Origin: an uncultured Fimbriimonadales bacterium | Lineage (GTDB): Bacteria; Armatimonadota; Fimbriimonadia; Fimbriimonadales; GBS-DC | Direction of reading: 5' to 3' | NCBI GenBank assembly: GCA_937992175.1 | Contig: CALKLF010000012.1 | Location: forward strand, 30,622-94,621 | Length of the DNA stretch: 64,000 nt | Shown: in pieces, positions 25,635-34,387 of the stretch | Layout: each line of letters starts with the position of its first letter | Position numbering within the stretch: the first letter of the stretch is position 1 | Translations under genes and position numbers: made by a program | Notes under the pieces: model-generated | Told to the model about the DNA's origin: nothing | The model's database searches: none | Seen by the model: the letters and a program-made list of their open reading frames with translations, nothing else

Positions 25635-26972
25635 TCAGTTGTCGCCCACCGCGCCGAAGTTGAACAGCACAATCAACAGGTCGGCATCGTCCACCAACCC
25701 GTCGCCGGTCAAGTCGACTTCGGGGTTGTTCGCGCCGAAGTTGAACAGCACTGTGAGCAAATCGGCGTCGTCGATCACATTGTCGCGGTTGAGGTCGCCA
25801 TTAACGAGGTTGAACACCAACCCCGACACATCGCTATTGAGCGAGACGCCACGCAGGATACGCCTCAGGCTGGTGGGCGCGCGCACCGCGATGTCGACCG
25901 TGCCGCCCATAATTGAGGTGTAGGTAGTGAAGTTCCCCGCGTTGTTCGTGTTGAAGGTGCGCTGGTACTGCAGATTCTGTGTGTTCGCCTGAAAGATTTG
26001 CATTTCAAACGGCACGAGCGAGAGGTTCTGGCGGTCGAAGTTCACGCGCCCTGAGATGAGGCGTCGCACTGGCGAGTAGTCGGTAATCAGCACATCGTAC
26101 CAACCGCCTGCGCGCCCGCCTTGGTAGTTGAACCCCTCTACGCGAATATAGTAGATGCCCGCTGGCAGATTGTAAAGCGCGACGCGCGAGGTGTAGGGGT
26201 TGAACGGGTCGTGCGAATCGTCGTCGTTGCTTGCCAGCGGGTTGAAATTGGCGTCGTAAACGGTCAAGATAGTGTCGGTTGCGCCGAAGGTTCGAACCGT
26301 TAGGTTGCCCTCGCCAATCTCGATGCGGTAGTGGTCAAGGTCGGTCTGTCGGTAGCGCAGGAAGGCATTAGGGATTAGCGTGAAGTCATCGGCGAGGTTG
26401 CCCACCTCCGTCGCCGTAGCGAAGGTTTCGTTCGTACCGTCCACCTCGTAAGGGTCAAAATCGCGCGCCGTGCTGCCGTCGAACACGCGCAGGGTGTATC
26501 GGAAGCGCGCCAACACGCCCGACTCGGCAATCGAGCGCACACGCAGGTAATACACGCCCGCATTCAGCGCGATAGTGATGCCCGAATCGGCATTCGTGAA
26601 CGAGGTGTCGCGGTTGCCGCGGTTGTTGTTGCCCAGCTCGTCGTCATCGTTCTCGGCAATGAGCGTCCCGCTCGCGTTGTAAAGCGTCAGCACCGAGTCG
26701 AGTGTGCAATCCACGCGAAACGAATAGGTTCCTGTCTGCGCCAGCTCCACGCGGAACCAGTCGTTGTCGCCGTCAGGGTTAATCAAACCTCGCACAACCT
26801 TCATGCGGCGCGTGTTCGTGTTGTCGACCCCCACCACGCCCAGGTCCTGAGCGGTTGCTAAAGTGTTATTTGCTTCGGTATCGATAGAAAAGTCGATGAC
26901 TAATGGTTGCGCCCTACAGAGCGCGAGCGTCAAGCCGATGCACCCGAACAGACTCGTTATCTTCCTCATCAT
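25635..26972 (-). CDS. Exported protein with two pre-peptidase (PPC-like) domains and a dockerin-like C-terminus
   Basis: 445 residues. The signal peptide reads MMRKITSLFGCIGLTLALC. Two bacterial pre-peptidase C-terminal (PPC) type beta domains are seen, each with the family's NDWFRVEL- or DLDHYRIEI-like strand and a closing YYLRVRS or YYIRVEGF. A carboxypeptidase-like segment follows, then GDLNRDNVIDDADLLTVLFN and VDLTGDGLVDDADLLIVLFN. It ends FGAVGDN: both the loop-1 Cys and the terminal Cys found in its five relatives are absent. The start at 26972 is set by AAAGGAGCCTGTG; ATG 26969 is equally possible. A TATAAT lies 25 bases upstream. Confidence 0.85.
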   Translation of the reverse strand: MMRKITSLFGCIGLTLALCRAQPLVIDFSIDTEANNTLATAQDLGVVGVDNTNTRRMKVVRGLINPDGDNDWFRVELAQTGTYSFRVDCTLDSVLTLYNASGTLIAENDDDELGNNNRGNRDTSFTNADSGITIALNAGVYYLRVRSIAESGVLARFRYTLRVFDGSTARDFDPYEVDGTNETFATATEVGNLADDFTLIPNAFLRYRQTDLDHYRIEIGEGNLTVRTFGATDTILTVYDANFNPLASNDDDSHDPFNPYTSRVALYNLPAGIYYIRVEGFNYQGGRAGGWYDVLITDYSPVRRLISGRVNFDRQNLSLVPFEMQIFQANTQNLQYQRTFNTNNAGNFTTYTSIMGGTVDIAVRAPTSLRRILRGVSLNSDVSGLVFNLVNGDLNRDNVIDDADLLTVLFNFGANNPEVDLTGDGLVDDADLLIVLFNFGAVGDN

Positions 26973-26996
26973 CACAGGCTCCTTTCCCGCGCCCCT

Positions 26997-27002
26997 ATTA
27001 TA
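26997..27002 (-). promoter_or_regulatory. -10 box for the PPC/dockerin gene
   Basis: Minus-strand TATAAT in GTGCTATAATAGGG, followed after 18 bases by the ribosome site. Unlike three other dockerin genes, no hairpin lies between box and ribosome site. Confidence 0.5.
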
Positions 27003-27016
27003 GCACACTTTCGCGT

Positions 27017-27709
27017 CTAAAAGTAGCCCTTTTCGCGCAAACTGGTATAGTTTCCGTCGCCGATGATGAGGTGGTCGAGCAGTTCCACGCCGAGCAGTTC
27101 GCCCGCTTCTTTGAGTCGTCGGGTGACGGCGATATCTTCGGGGCTGGGGGTCGGGTCGCCGCTGGGGTGGTTATGTACGGCAATCCAGCACGCCGCGCCC
27201 TCGCGAATGACCACGCGGTATACCTCGCGGGGATGCACAAGGCTGCTGTCCAGCGTGCCGATGGAGATGGTCTCGGTGCGCAGCACGCGATTTTTCGTGT
27301 CGAGCATTACGGCGAGGAAGTGTTCACGCCGCTCGCCGAGTAGCTGCATGTGCATCAGTTGATACACATCTTCGGGCGAGCGGATCTGGGGGCGTTCGTG
27401 GAACTGACTCAGCGCAACGCGCCGGCCGAGTTCCATCGCCGCAGCGATTTGCGTCGCCTTCGCCAGTCCCATGCCCTTGATGTCGGCTAACTCCTGCACA
27501 CTGGCGTGCATCACGCCGCGCACGCCGCCGAACTTTTGTAACAGGTGTTGCGCCAGTTGCAGGGCAGACATCTGCGCCGTACCCGTGCGGAGCAGAATCG
27601 CGAGCAGTTCGTACTCGCGCAGGCTGGACGCCCCCCAGTGCGCCAGCTTCTCGCGGGGGCGCTCTTGGGGGGGCAGCTCGCGAATCGTCGTATAGCGCGT
27701 CGGCTCCAT
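27017..27709 (-). CDS. radC: RadC/JAMM-domain DNA repair-like protein
   Basis: 230 residues. The N-terminal helix-hairpin-helix part includes REKLAHWGASSLREYELLAI and IKGMGLAKATQIAAA; the C-terminal JAB1/MPN-type metallo domain has the intact zinc signature HNHPSGDPTPSPED (HxH...D). Once tied to DNA repair, the family's activity is not firmly known. Start ATG 27709 overlaps the stop of the upstream DUF2227 gene (TGATG), so translation is coupled; the track start at 28117 is antisense-like read-through of that gene. It is the last gene of the dnaG-rpoD run. Confidence 0.92.
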   Translation of the reverse strand: MEPTRYTTIRELPPQERPREKLAHWGASSLREYELLAILLRTGTAQMSALQLAQHLLQKFGGVRGVMHASVQELADIKGMGLAKATQIAAAMELGRRVALSQFHERPQIRSPEDVYQLMHMQLLGERREHFLAVMLDTKNRVLRTETISIGTLDSSLVHPREVYRVVIREGAACWIAVHNHPSGDPTPSPEDIAVTRRLKEAGELLGVELLDHLIIGDGNYTSLREKGYF

Positions 27710-28218
27710 CAGAACCACCGTTTGAGGCGAGTATGCGCGAAATCGAGCAGCGAATGCACTGCGCCACCCGCTACCAACCCAATTAGCAGCGCCCACACCT
27801 CGCGCTGATAAGTAAACACCCAGTCGGTCGCGTGCAGCAGCCAGCTGTGGGGATCCACCTGCAACGCCAGCCCGACTCGCGCCAGAACCCAGTTCAGCCC
27901 GAAGATAAGCAGTAGCAGAACCCCAACGAGATATACCACGCGCAGGATGGGTCCCACGCCCAGACCATGCGAAATCCAGCTGCGGTGCGGTACGAGTTTC
28001 TGATAGGGATACCAGAGGACGCGCAGGGGACCCCACCGGCGATAGGCGCTGGAGTCGACATCGAGGTCGCTGGAGAGCCAGATTCCCGAAAAGGCGTAGC
28101 TGGCGATAGCGAGCCACGCCAGCGGGCGCGTTTCTGGGGGCAGGTACATCCCTGTCAGCGGGATTGCCCCCAGCGCCGTGCCGATGGTCACCCAGTCATG
28201 CACTTTGCCCGACGGCAT
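27709..28218 (-). CDS. DUF2227 metal-binding membrane protein
   Basis: 169 residues with four or so hydrophobic segments. MPSGKVHDWVTIGTALGAIP, WLSSDLDVDSS, PHRSWISHGLGVGPILRVVY and GAVHSLLDFAHT carry the conserved His/Asp residues of DUF2227, a family of putative metal-binding membrane proteins related to YdjM-like hydrolases. It starts one base after the sigma factor stop (TGAGATG) and overlaps radC, so it sits inside a coupled operon. Its job in this information-processing context is unknown. Confidence 0.82.
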   Translation of the reverse strand: MPSGKVHDWVTIGTALGAIPLTGMYLPPETRPLAWLAIASYAFSGIWLSSDLDVDSSAYRRWGPLRVLWYPYQKLVPHRSWISHGLGVGPILRVVYLVGVLLLLIFGLNWVLARVGLALQVDPHSWLLHATDWVFTYQREVWALLIGLVAGGAVHSLLDFAHTRLKRWF

Positions 28219-28219
28219 C

Positions 28220-29254
28220 TCAGGCGCGCACCGCCTCCTGCATCTTCTGGATCGCGCGCGATTCGAGCTGGCGCACGCGCTCTTTGCTCAGTCCCAGCCG
28301 CTTGCCAATCTCTTCTAAGGTGAGCGGTGGCTCGCCGCTCAGTCCATAGCGCAGGCGAATGACCGCCCGTTCGCGCTCGTTCAGACGCGCCATTAGGCTC
28401 TCCCAGTCGATGGCTTGTTCCCACTCGGCTTCCGTTTCGTCGGCGATAAGGTCGCCCAATACGGAGCCGTCGCTGTCATTGATAGGCATTTCCAGCGAGA
28501 TAGGTTTCGCGACCGCGTGCATCAGCTCGCGCACCTGTTCGGGGTTTAGTTTCGCGCGTTGCGCCACTTCGTGTACGGTCGGTTCGCGTCCCAGTTCCTG
28601 CTGGAGCAGTGCAGCGGTCTGGCGCACCTGCTGCAGCACGCGCGACATGTGCTGCGGCACGCGAATCATCGACGCCTGCTCCTGCAGGGCGCGGGAGATG
28701 GCTTGCCGGATCCACCAGGTAGCGTAGGTACTGAATCGGCTGCCACGCTTCGGGTCAAACTGCGCCACGGCGCGCATCAGCCCCAAGTTGCCTTCCTGAA
28801 TCAGGTCTATCATCGACAGCCCGCGTCCTGTGTAGTGCTTCGCCACCGAGATAACAAGTCGCAGGTTCGCCTGCACCAGCAGTTCACGGGCGCGTTCGTC
28901 GCCCTCAGCGGCGCGGACTGCCAGTTCCCGTTCCTGCTCCGCCGAGAGCAATGGCGCACGCGCCGCCTGCTGTGTCCACCACTGTACCGCGTCTTCCAGA
29001 ACTTCCTGCTCAACTTCCGCGATGAACCGTTCCGCACGCTCGGCTACGTGGCGCAGTTCGCGCTCCGACGCCTCCGACTCGTTTAGTACTCGCACCCCGT
29101 GCGACTCGATATGCTCCAGCACGCTGTCGATGGCGTCAGGGTTCAGCTCGATTTCAGGCAGGATAGTAAGCAACGCTTCGATGGCAACATAACCCGATTG
29201 TCGTCCGCTCTCGATTAAAGCTCGCAACTCATCCGACTCTAGCCAATGCTCCAT
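28220..29254 (-). CDS. rpoD: RNA polymerase sigma factor, primary (RpoD/SigA) type
   Basis: 344 residues. Region 1.2 starts near [18 protein letters not shown]. Region 2 is complete, with [28 protein letters not shown] and [17 protein letters not shown] (2.3-2.4). Region 3 holds [15 protein letters not shown], and region 4 ends with [20 protein letters not shown]. The N-terminal ~95 residues are acidic and shorter than E. coli region 1.1, as in SigA of many phyla. It follows dnaG by 9-15 bases, the classic dnaG-rpoD macromolecular-synthesis arrangement, supporting housekeeping status. ATG 29254 is chosen because ACGGAGG lies 8 bases upstream; TTG 29260 is the track start. Confidence 0.92.
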   Translation of the reverse strand: MEHWLESDELRALIESGRQSGYVAIEALLTILPEIELNPDAIDSVLEHIESHGVRVLNESEASERELRHVAERAERFIAEVEQEVLEDAVQWWTQQAARAPLLSAEQERELAVRAAEGDERARELLVQANLRLVISVAKHYTGRGLSMIDLIQEGNLGLMRAVAQFDPKRGSRFSTYATWWIRQAISRALQEQASMIRVPQHMSRVLQQVRQTAALLQQELGREPTVHEVAQRAKLNPEQVRELMHAVAKPISLEMPINDSDGSVLGDLIADETEAEWEQAIDWESLMARLNERERAVIRLRYGLSGEPPLTLEEIGKRLGLSKERVRQLESRAIQKMQEAVRA

Positions 29255-29269
29255 AGGCAAGACCTCCGT

Positions 29270-31081
29270 TTAGTCTATAGATTCGACGCGGATACGCCAG
29301 TATTCCTGCAATTTTTCGGCGTTTTGGAGGTCGGCTTCATGGTGCGGAGTCGGCTGCGTAATTTCCGCGGCAAGTCGCATGCGTTTGCGTCGTAGGGCGT
29401 ACTCTTTGAGACGCAGGATGCACCCCTGCGCCCATTCGGGCGTCATCGGGGGTGATTCCTGCATCAGTAGCGCGGTCAGCAGGTCTTTGAGTGGCTCCTC
29501 CTGAATTTGCTCCAGCAGTTCTGACGGCGCGTAGTGGCTGGGCGGTTTGGGCAGGGTGCGCAGTTGATCGGCTAATAGTGCGTGCAGCGGGATTTGCCAC
29601 TCGATTTCGGGCAGATGTTCCAGCGCGACGGCGGCGGAGTCGGGGTAGAGCGCGGCGCGGAGTGTCTCGCTCTCCGCCTGAAAAATCGCTTTGGGAATGC
29701 TCAGACGCGCAGTTGGGTTCGTTTCAGGTTCGGGCGACGGCGCGGCAGGTCGATTTCGGCGCGTGCGTTGCTGGCGCTGATGCTGGCGCAACTCCTGCTG
29801 CAGCGCGTGCAACGCCGCCTGCGGGCTGGTCAGGTATGCAGGCGTCAGGGGCGTAAGCCGCTCCAGACACGCCAAACGGTCTAACTCACTCGGCAGACTC
29901 GCCGCCCAGCGCAGTCCGCGCTCTACGATTTGCGCCTTCACCGTAGGCTCCAGCTCTAGCAGATTGCGCTCGCCTGCCACATCACGAAAAATCTGCTCAA
30001 TCCCGAACAGGGCAATTGGCGTCGCAGCGTCGAGGGCGCGCTGCAGCGCGTCCGCACCCTGCGTGCGCAACAGGCTATCGGGGTCTTGCCCCCGCGGCAG
30101 GCTGACCACCAGCGCAGGGACGCCTGCTTGAAGCAACGCCTCGCCTGCCTTAAGCGCGGCGCGGACGCCCGCCGCATCGGAGTCGTACATCAGGTACACG
30201 CGATCCACGAGGCGTTTGAGGCGCGCAGTATGGTCCTCGGTAAACGCCGTGCCGAGCGTCGCCAGGCTATGTGCAAAGCCGTACTGGTGGAGCATAATCA
30301 GATCCAGATAGCCCTCCACGATAATCGCCGCGCGCTGTTTGAGTATCTCGCCGCGCGCCCTGTGCCAACCGTAGAAGGTGTTGCGCTTCTCAAAAAGGGG
30401 CGTTTCAGGGCTGTTGAGATACTTCGGTTCGTCATTGCCCATCGTGCGCGCCCCAAACGCGACTACGCGCCCCGCCGCGTCGTGAATGGGGAAAGTGATG
30501 CGGTTGCGGAAACGATCGTAGTAGCCCTCGCCGTCCTCACGCGCCTTGAGCAGTCCCGCTGTCTCCGCCTCCTGAAGGTTGAAATTGTGTTTCTGCAGGA
30601 ACTTGAGTAGATAGTCCCAGCCGTCGGGCGCGTAGCCAAGTTCGAACGCCTCGACGGTTTCGGGGGTCAAGCCGCGCTGGGCGAGGTACTGCTGCGCTGC
30701 GGGCGTGCGCTTGAGGCACTGGCGGTAGAAGAAATTCGCAGCGTAGACCAGTTTGCGCAGGCGGTCGCGCTCATCGGGCGACTCCTGGGGCAACGATTCG
30801 GCGCGCAGCTCGACTCCGGCGCGCTCGGCAAGTCGACGCATCGCTTCGCGGAACGACAGCCCCTCGATGCGCATCAGGAACGCGAAAGCGTCGCCCGACG
30901 CGCCGCAGCCGAAGCAGTGGAAACGGTTCAGCGCAGGGCTGACATGGAACGAGGGCGTCTTCTCGGAGTGGAATGGGCAGAGTCCCTTGAAGTTTTTCCC
31001 TGCCCGTTCCAGTTGCACATAGTGCGAGACCAGTTCCACCAGGTCAATTCGGTCTCGGATTTCCTCGCGCAGGTCGCGCAA
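29270..31081 (-). CDS. dnaG: DNA primase
   Basis: 603 residues. The zinc-binding domain is intact (CPFH at 35-38 and CFGCG at 56-60, a CHC2-type finger). The catalytic core has YLNSPETPLFEKRNTFYGWH and the TOPRIM motif IIVEGYLDLIMLHQYG near 250, then YDSDAAGVRAALKAGE (metal-binding Asp pair). The C-terminal helicase-binding region is less conserved. The start is TTG 31081, with AAGGAGG about 9 bases upstream, overlapping the stop region of the previous gene. It leads into the sigma factor gene. Confidence 0.95.
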   Translation of the reverse strand: MRDLREEIRDRIDLVELVSHYVQLERAGKNFKGLCPFHSEKTPSFHVSPALNRFHCFGCGASGDAFAFLMRIEGLSFREAMRRLAERAGVELRAESLPQESPDERDRLRKLVYAANFFYRQCLKRTPAAQQYLAQRGLTPETVEAFELGYAPDGWDYLLKFLQKHNFNLQEAETAGLLKAREDGEGYYDRFRNRITFPIHDAAGRVVAFGARTMGNDEPKYLNSPETPLFEKRNTFYGWHRARGEILKQRAAIIVEGYLDLIMLHQYGFAHSLATLGTAFTEDHTARLKRLVDRVYLMYDSDAAGVRAALKAGEALLQAGVPALVVSLPRGQDPDSLLRTQGADALQRALDAATPIALFGIEQIFRDVAGERNLLELEPTVKAQIVERGLRWAASLPSELDRLACLERLTPLTPAYLTSPQAALHALQQELRQHQRQQRTRRNRPAAPSPEPETNPTARLSIPKAIFQAESETLRAALYPDSAAVALEHLPEIEWQIPLHALLADQLRTLPKPPSHYAPSELLEQIQEEPLKDLLTALLMQESPPMTPEWAQGCILRLKEYALRRKRMRLAAEITQPTPHHEADLQNAEKLQEYWRIRVESID

Positions 31082-31095
31082 AGGGGGTCGCCTCC

Positions 31096-31857
31096 TTAGT
31101 ATGCGACGGAAGGTGCGCCGCCGCCTCGTCCGGGCGGGCCGGAGAGTTGACCGCCGCCACCCATGCCAGGCGATTGCGGTCCACCGCCGCTGCTACTCTG
31201 ACCGCCCAGCCCTGTAAATCCCGCGCCGAGTGTCGGGATCCCCGCCGCCACGAAGATACCCGTTACACGGTTCGTGCGTGCATCTAGCTGAAACGCCACG
31301 CCCAGCTTGTTGTAGCGGATGGCGTACACATCCCCGCTGAACGCATGCTCGTCGGGGTGTCCGTATGCGGAGATGACCTTGCTATAAGGGTCGCCCAGTC
31401 CGATGCCGCGGCTGGTGCGCACGCGCGGGTCGGGACGGCGTCCGTAGGCGCTGATTTGCACCACGCGCCCATCCTTATTGAACTGGAACAGGTAGGTCGA
31501 GCCGCCCTTCACGCGGTAGACATAGACGATTTCGTTCTCGATACGGCTCTGTCCCTGTCCACCGCCGAAATCGCCGCCGCGCGGGGGACCCCATGACGGC
31601 GCGCCCGTGTCTCCCTGCTCGCCGCCTGTAACGAAGCCGCCCGATTGCTGTCCCTGACCCTGAATCTCCGTGATCGTGATTTGCGTGTTCGTAATCATCG
31701 TCGGGTTGCCAAACCGTTTGACCACCTGTGTGGTGGGTGTAAGGACGCGCACGCCCAGCAGTGCTACTTCATGGCGTGGACGCGCTTGCGCCATCAGCCC
31801 AACCATCAGCGCTGCCGCGCCGACCGCTGCAATACCGAAACGCCAGGTTTTCTCCAT
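31096..31857 (-). CDS. Exported protein with two BamE/SmpA-like repeats, first gene of the dnaG operon
   Basis: 253 residues. The N-terminal signal/anchor (MEKTWRFGIAAVGAAALMVG) starts at ATG 31857, set by GAGGAGGCGACAATTGCG; the 34 residues upstream in the track ORF are rejected. Two related beta-alpha units are seen, LGVRVLTPTTQVVKRFGNPT and GIGLGDPYSKVISAYGHPDE, which resemble the G-x-s-x-x-x-v-x-x-x-f-G-x-P pattern of BamE/SmpA-like folds; this assignment is inference. The C-terminal ~45 residues are Gly/Ser/Pro-rich and low complexity. It ends 14 bases before dnaG. Confidence 0.7.
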   Translation of the reverse strand: MEKTWRFGIAAVGAAALMVGLMAQARPRHEVALLGVRVLTPTTQVVKRFGNPTMITNTQITITEIQGQGQQSGGFVTGGEQGDTGAPSWGPPRGGDFGGGQGQSRIENEIVYVYRVKGGSTYLFQFNKDGRVVQISAYGRRPDPRVRTSRGIGLGDPYSKVISAYGHPDEHAFSGDVYAIRYNKLGVAFQLDARTNRVTGIFVAAGIPTLGAGFTGLGGQSSSGGGPQSPGMGGGGQLSGPPGRGGGAPSVAY

Positions 31858-31938
31858 CGCAATTGTCGCCTCCTCAATACGGTATACTATTTCGGCGCGG
31901 GCGCGAGGACTCCTGCAGACTCCCGCGCACATAACCCC

Positions 31939-31944
31939 TATATT
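31939..31944 (+). promoter_or_regulatory. -10 box of a leaderless promoter
   Basis: TATATT in CCCTATATTATAGACG, 7 bases before ATG 31952, with no ribosome site. Confidence 0.45.
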
Positions 31945-31951
31945 ATAGACG

Positions 31952-32092
31952 ATGGGCAACCCGAAAAGTTTCTGGGCGAAGGCGTTGCGGACGCTGGCGC
32001 TGCTGCTTGCGCTGGCGCTGGTTCTCTACTGGTTTTGGTATCTGCCCTTGCAGCAGCCTGTGCCCGCTCAGCAAATCGAGTTCACGCCATGA
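31952..32092 (+). CDS. 46-residue single-pass membrane peptide coupled to a YchF-like gene (missed by ORF track)
   Basis: Reads MGNPKSFWAKALRTLALLLA, then LALVLYWFWYLPLQQPVPAQ and QIEFTP. A basic start, one strong hydrophobic helix with an aromatic end, and a short polar tail give an inside-out single-pass topology. Its stop codon overlaps the start of the next gene (ATGA at 32089-32092), and a -10 box sits 7 bases before its own start, so it leads a two-gene transcript. It is below the track's length limit. No family is recognised. Confidence 0.65.
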   Translation: MGNPKSFWAKALRTLALLLALALVLYWFWYLPLQQPVPAQQIEFTP

Positions 32093-33147
32093 AAGTCGCA
32101 TTCCTTGGATTTCCGTTAAGCGGGCGCACCACGCTGTTTGAGGCGTTGTCGGGCGGGCACGCGCGTGATGGCGTGGCGAGTATTCCCATTCCCGACCCGC
32201 GTTTAGAAGCCTTGGCGAAACAGGCAGGCGCGAAAAAGGTTGTTCACGCCGCGTTCGAGTGGCGCGACGACCTGCCCGACTTTGACCCTGAAAAGCCGGA
32301 AACCGTGCGCCAGCCGCTCAGCCTCGCCCGCCAGAGCGACGCGCTCGTGTGCGTGCTGCGCCTGTTCGACAGCCCCTACGCGCCTTATCACGCGCCTCTC
32401 GACCCCGTGCGCGACCTCCAGTTCTGGCTCGATGAGTTCACGCTCTTCGACCTGCAGGTGATTGAGAATCGCTTAGAACGGTTAACGAAGCTGTTCCAAT
32501 CGCACAAGGAGAGCGCTGCTGATCGAGTGGAGTACGCCCTGCTGGAGCGGATGCACCGCGCCGTGAGCGAGGGCGAGTCGCTGCAGGCGTTCGAAGTCCC
32601 TCCCGATCTGGAGCCGCGCCTGCGCGGGTTCGGGTTCCTCGCCCGCAAGCCAATGGTGGTGGTCGCCAATATCGGTGAGAGTCTGCTGGGCAACGAGGCG
32701 AGTTCGGAACCGCTACAGCGTCTGCAACTCCGCTGCGACGCGCGCGGGCTACCCCTCCTCCCGCTCTGCGCGACTTTTGAGCGCGACCTGCGTCAGCTGC
32801 CCGAAGCCGAGCAAGCCGAGTTCCTACAGATGATGGGCGTTGCGGAACCGGCGCTGCCCCGCCTTGTGCGCGCGGTCTACGAATCGTTGCATCTGCAGGT
32901 GTTCTACACCATCGGCGACGACTCGCGGGCGTGGCTGCTGCCGAAGGGAGGAACCGCCCTAGACGCCGCCGCGACGATTCACTCCGACCTGGCGCGCGGC
33001 TTCATTCGCGCTGAGGTGTGCCATGCCGATGAGGTGCTGGCGGCGGGTGGCTGGAAAGCCGCACAGAAAGCCAACAAGGTTCAGCTGGTGGGCAAAGACT
33101 ATGTGATGCGCGATGGCGAAGTGGTTCATGTCCGATTCAATGTATGA
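32089..33147 (+). CDS. YchF/OLA1-related P-loop protein with altered P-loop and TGS domain
   Basis: 352 residues. The G1 loop reads GFPLSGRTTLFEAL where YchF proteins have GxPNVGKSTLFNAL, so the invariant P-loop Lys is Arg. The base-recognition region PMVVVANIGESLLG resembles YchF's N-x-x-E type G4. A helical hairpin (~115-175) and a C-terminal TGS-like domain (LHLQVFYTIGDDSRAWLLPK and then ATIHSDLARGFIRAEV) complete the YchF plan. It is translationally coupled to the 46-residue membrane peptide. The track start at 31645 is a non-coding extension. Nucleotide binding may be altered or lost. Confidence 0.8.
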   Translation: MKVAFLGFPLSGRTTLFEALSGGHARDGVASIPIPDPRLEALAKQAGAKKVVHAAFEWRDDLPDFDPEKPETVRQPLSLARQSDALVCVLRLFDSPYAPYHAPLDPVRDLQFWLDEFTLFDLQVIENRLERLTKLFQSHKESAADRVEYALLERMHRAVSEGESLQAFEVPPDLEPRLRGFGFLARKPMVVVANIGESLLGNEASSEPLQRLQLRCDARGLPLLPLCATFERDLRQLPEAEQAEFLQMMGVAEPALPRLVRAVYESLHLQVFYTIGDDSRAWLLPKGGTALDAAATIHSDLARGFIRAEVCHADEVLAAGGWKAAQKANKVQLVGKDYVMRDGEVVHVRFNV

Positions 33148-33163
33148 GGGAGCGTAATCCCGT

Positions 33164-34006
33164 ATGAAACCTACACTTGCCCGAATCGCTCAGGGGTTGG
33201 TATGGCTGAACCTGTTGGTTGCGTTGGCGACCGTAATTGGCAGCGGGTTGCTGCTCAGGGGGGTGCAGAACCTGCCACTGCTGGACTACAATCGCCTGTC
33301 TACGCTGATGGGGATGCTCTGCGTGCTGTTCGGGATTGGCGCGTCGCTGTTGCATATGGCGTACACGCAGGGGTGGCGTGCGACGCTCTGGCTGCTGGGG
33401 CTTTGCACGGTGCTGGCGGGCGGCGTGGAGCTGATTGGTACGCTTACAGGGTTGCCGTTCGGACCTTACGAATACACTGACCGCCTCGGTCCGAAGTTTC
33501 TGGGACATGTGCCGTATGTGATCCCGCCTTCGTGGTTTATGATGCTCTACCCTGCGCTGCATCTGAGTTTCATGCTGGGGGTTCCACGCAGACTGATCCC
33601 CGTTGCGGCGTCCGCGCTGCTGACATGGTGGGATGTGGCAATGGATGCTGCGGTCTCTACCTCACGCGTCAATCCCGGGGCGGCAGCATTCGTCTACTGG
33701 TTCTGGGATGTGGACGGCGCGTTCTATGGAATGCCGCTGCAAAACTGGCTGGGCTGGTTCGCCACGGGATGGTTGCTCAGCTGGATTTACCTCAAACTTG
33801 TGCCCGAATGGCGCGAGTCGCGCGCGTTGACGCCCCTGGCTATCTGGCTTATCCAAGGCGGCGTGATGGCAGGGCTGGCGTTCTGGGTACAGCGTCCCAT
33901 TGCGACCTTCTTATGGCTGGCAGGGGCGGTTATCGTAAGCGTACTCGCCTATCGCACCGCCGCGCGTTCGCGTCCTGTATCGGTGAAAAGTGTACCTGAC
34001 ACATGA
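33164..34006 (+). CDS. Carotenoid biosynthesis protein (DUF422/CruF-like hydratase)
   Basis: 280 residues, seven or so membrane helices. GLPFGPYEYTDRLGPKFLGH followed by VPYVIPPSWFMM is the signature of the DUF422 family, which contains CruF (gamma-carotene 1',2'-hydratase) and archaeal bisanhydrobacterioruberin hydratase. TWWDVAMDAAVS and FYGMPLQNWLGWFATGW are the other conserved polar-in-membrane stretches. It would add water to the end of acyclic or monocyclic carotenoids in the membrane. No other carotenoid gene is in the window. It starts 16 bases after the YchF-like gene, so it is probably co-transcribed. Confidence 0.87.
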   Translation: MKPTLARIAQGLVWLNLLVALATVIGSGLLLRGVQNLPLLDYNRLSTLMGMLCVLFGIGASLLHMAYTQGWRATLWLLGLCTVLAGGVELIGTLTGLPFGPYEYTDRLGPKFLGHVPYVIPPSWFMMLYPALHLSFMLGVPRRLIPVAASALLTWWDVAMDAAVSTSRVNPGAAAFVYWFWDVDGAFYGMPLQNWLGWFATGWLLSWIYLKLVPEWRESRALTPLAIWLIQGGVMAGLAFWVQRPIATFLWLAGAVIVSVLAYRTAARSRPVSVKSVPDT

Positions 34007-34051
34007 ATAATAAGAAGGTAGGTATACTTTGAGCATTGAGGGGGACGAACG

Positions 34052-34387
34052 ATGCAACAGTCGACGAACAGCGCGGCGATCGCGAGCCTGGTGCTGGGGA
34101 TTGTGGCGATACTCACGCTGCTTTCATCGGGCATGTTCTTGGGATGTTTGCCAATCCCGCTAATCTGTGGGATTCTCGCATGGATTTTCGGCAAGAACGC
34201 CATGAGCCAGATTGACGCGGGGCTGGGCAACCCGAACGATCGGGGCATCGCGACGGCGGGCTATGTGATGGGGCTGATTACCGTCATCCTGTCCGTGCTG
34301 GGGCTGTGCTGTTTGATTGGCGCGCTGGCGGGGATTATCGGCGTTGGAATGTTTCCAGTATGGGAGAGCATGCGGTTCAATCTTTAG
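34052..34387 (+). CDS. DUF4190-like small membrane protein
   Basis: 111 residues with two to three hydrophobic segments. NSAAIASLVLGIVAILTLLS and the later GIATAGYVMGLITVILSVLG give the repeated S/T-x-x-A-x-x-x-G pattern of DUF4190. Function unknown. It has its own promoter (TATACT at 34023) and ribosome site (GAGGGGG). Its stop overlaps the stop of the convergent GH38-like gene by four bases. Confidence 0.8.
   Translation: MQQSTNSAAIASLVLGIVAILTLLSSGMFLGCLPIPLICGILAWIFGKNAMSQIDAGLGNPNDRGIATAGYVMGLITVILSVLGLCCLIGALAGIIGVGMFPVWESMRFNL

Noticed and set aside
31645-32088. N-terminal extension of the YchF-like ORF
   Set aside because: Antisense to the exported BamE-like gene and out of frame with the 46-residue peptide, which has its own start and coupled stop.
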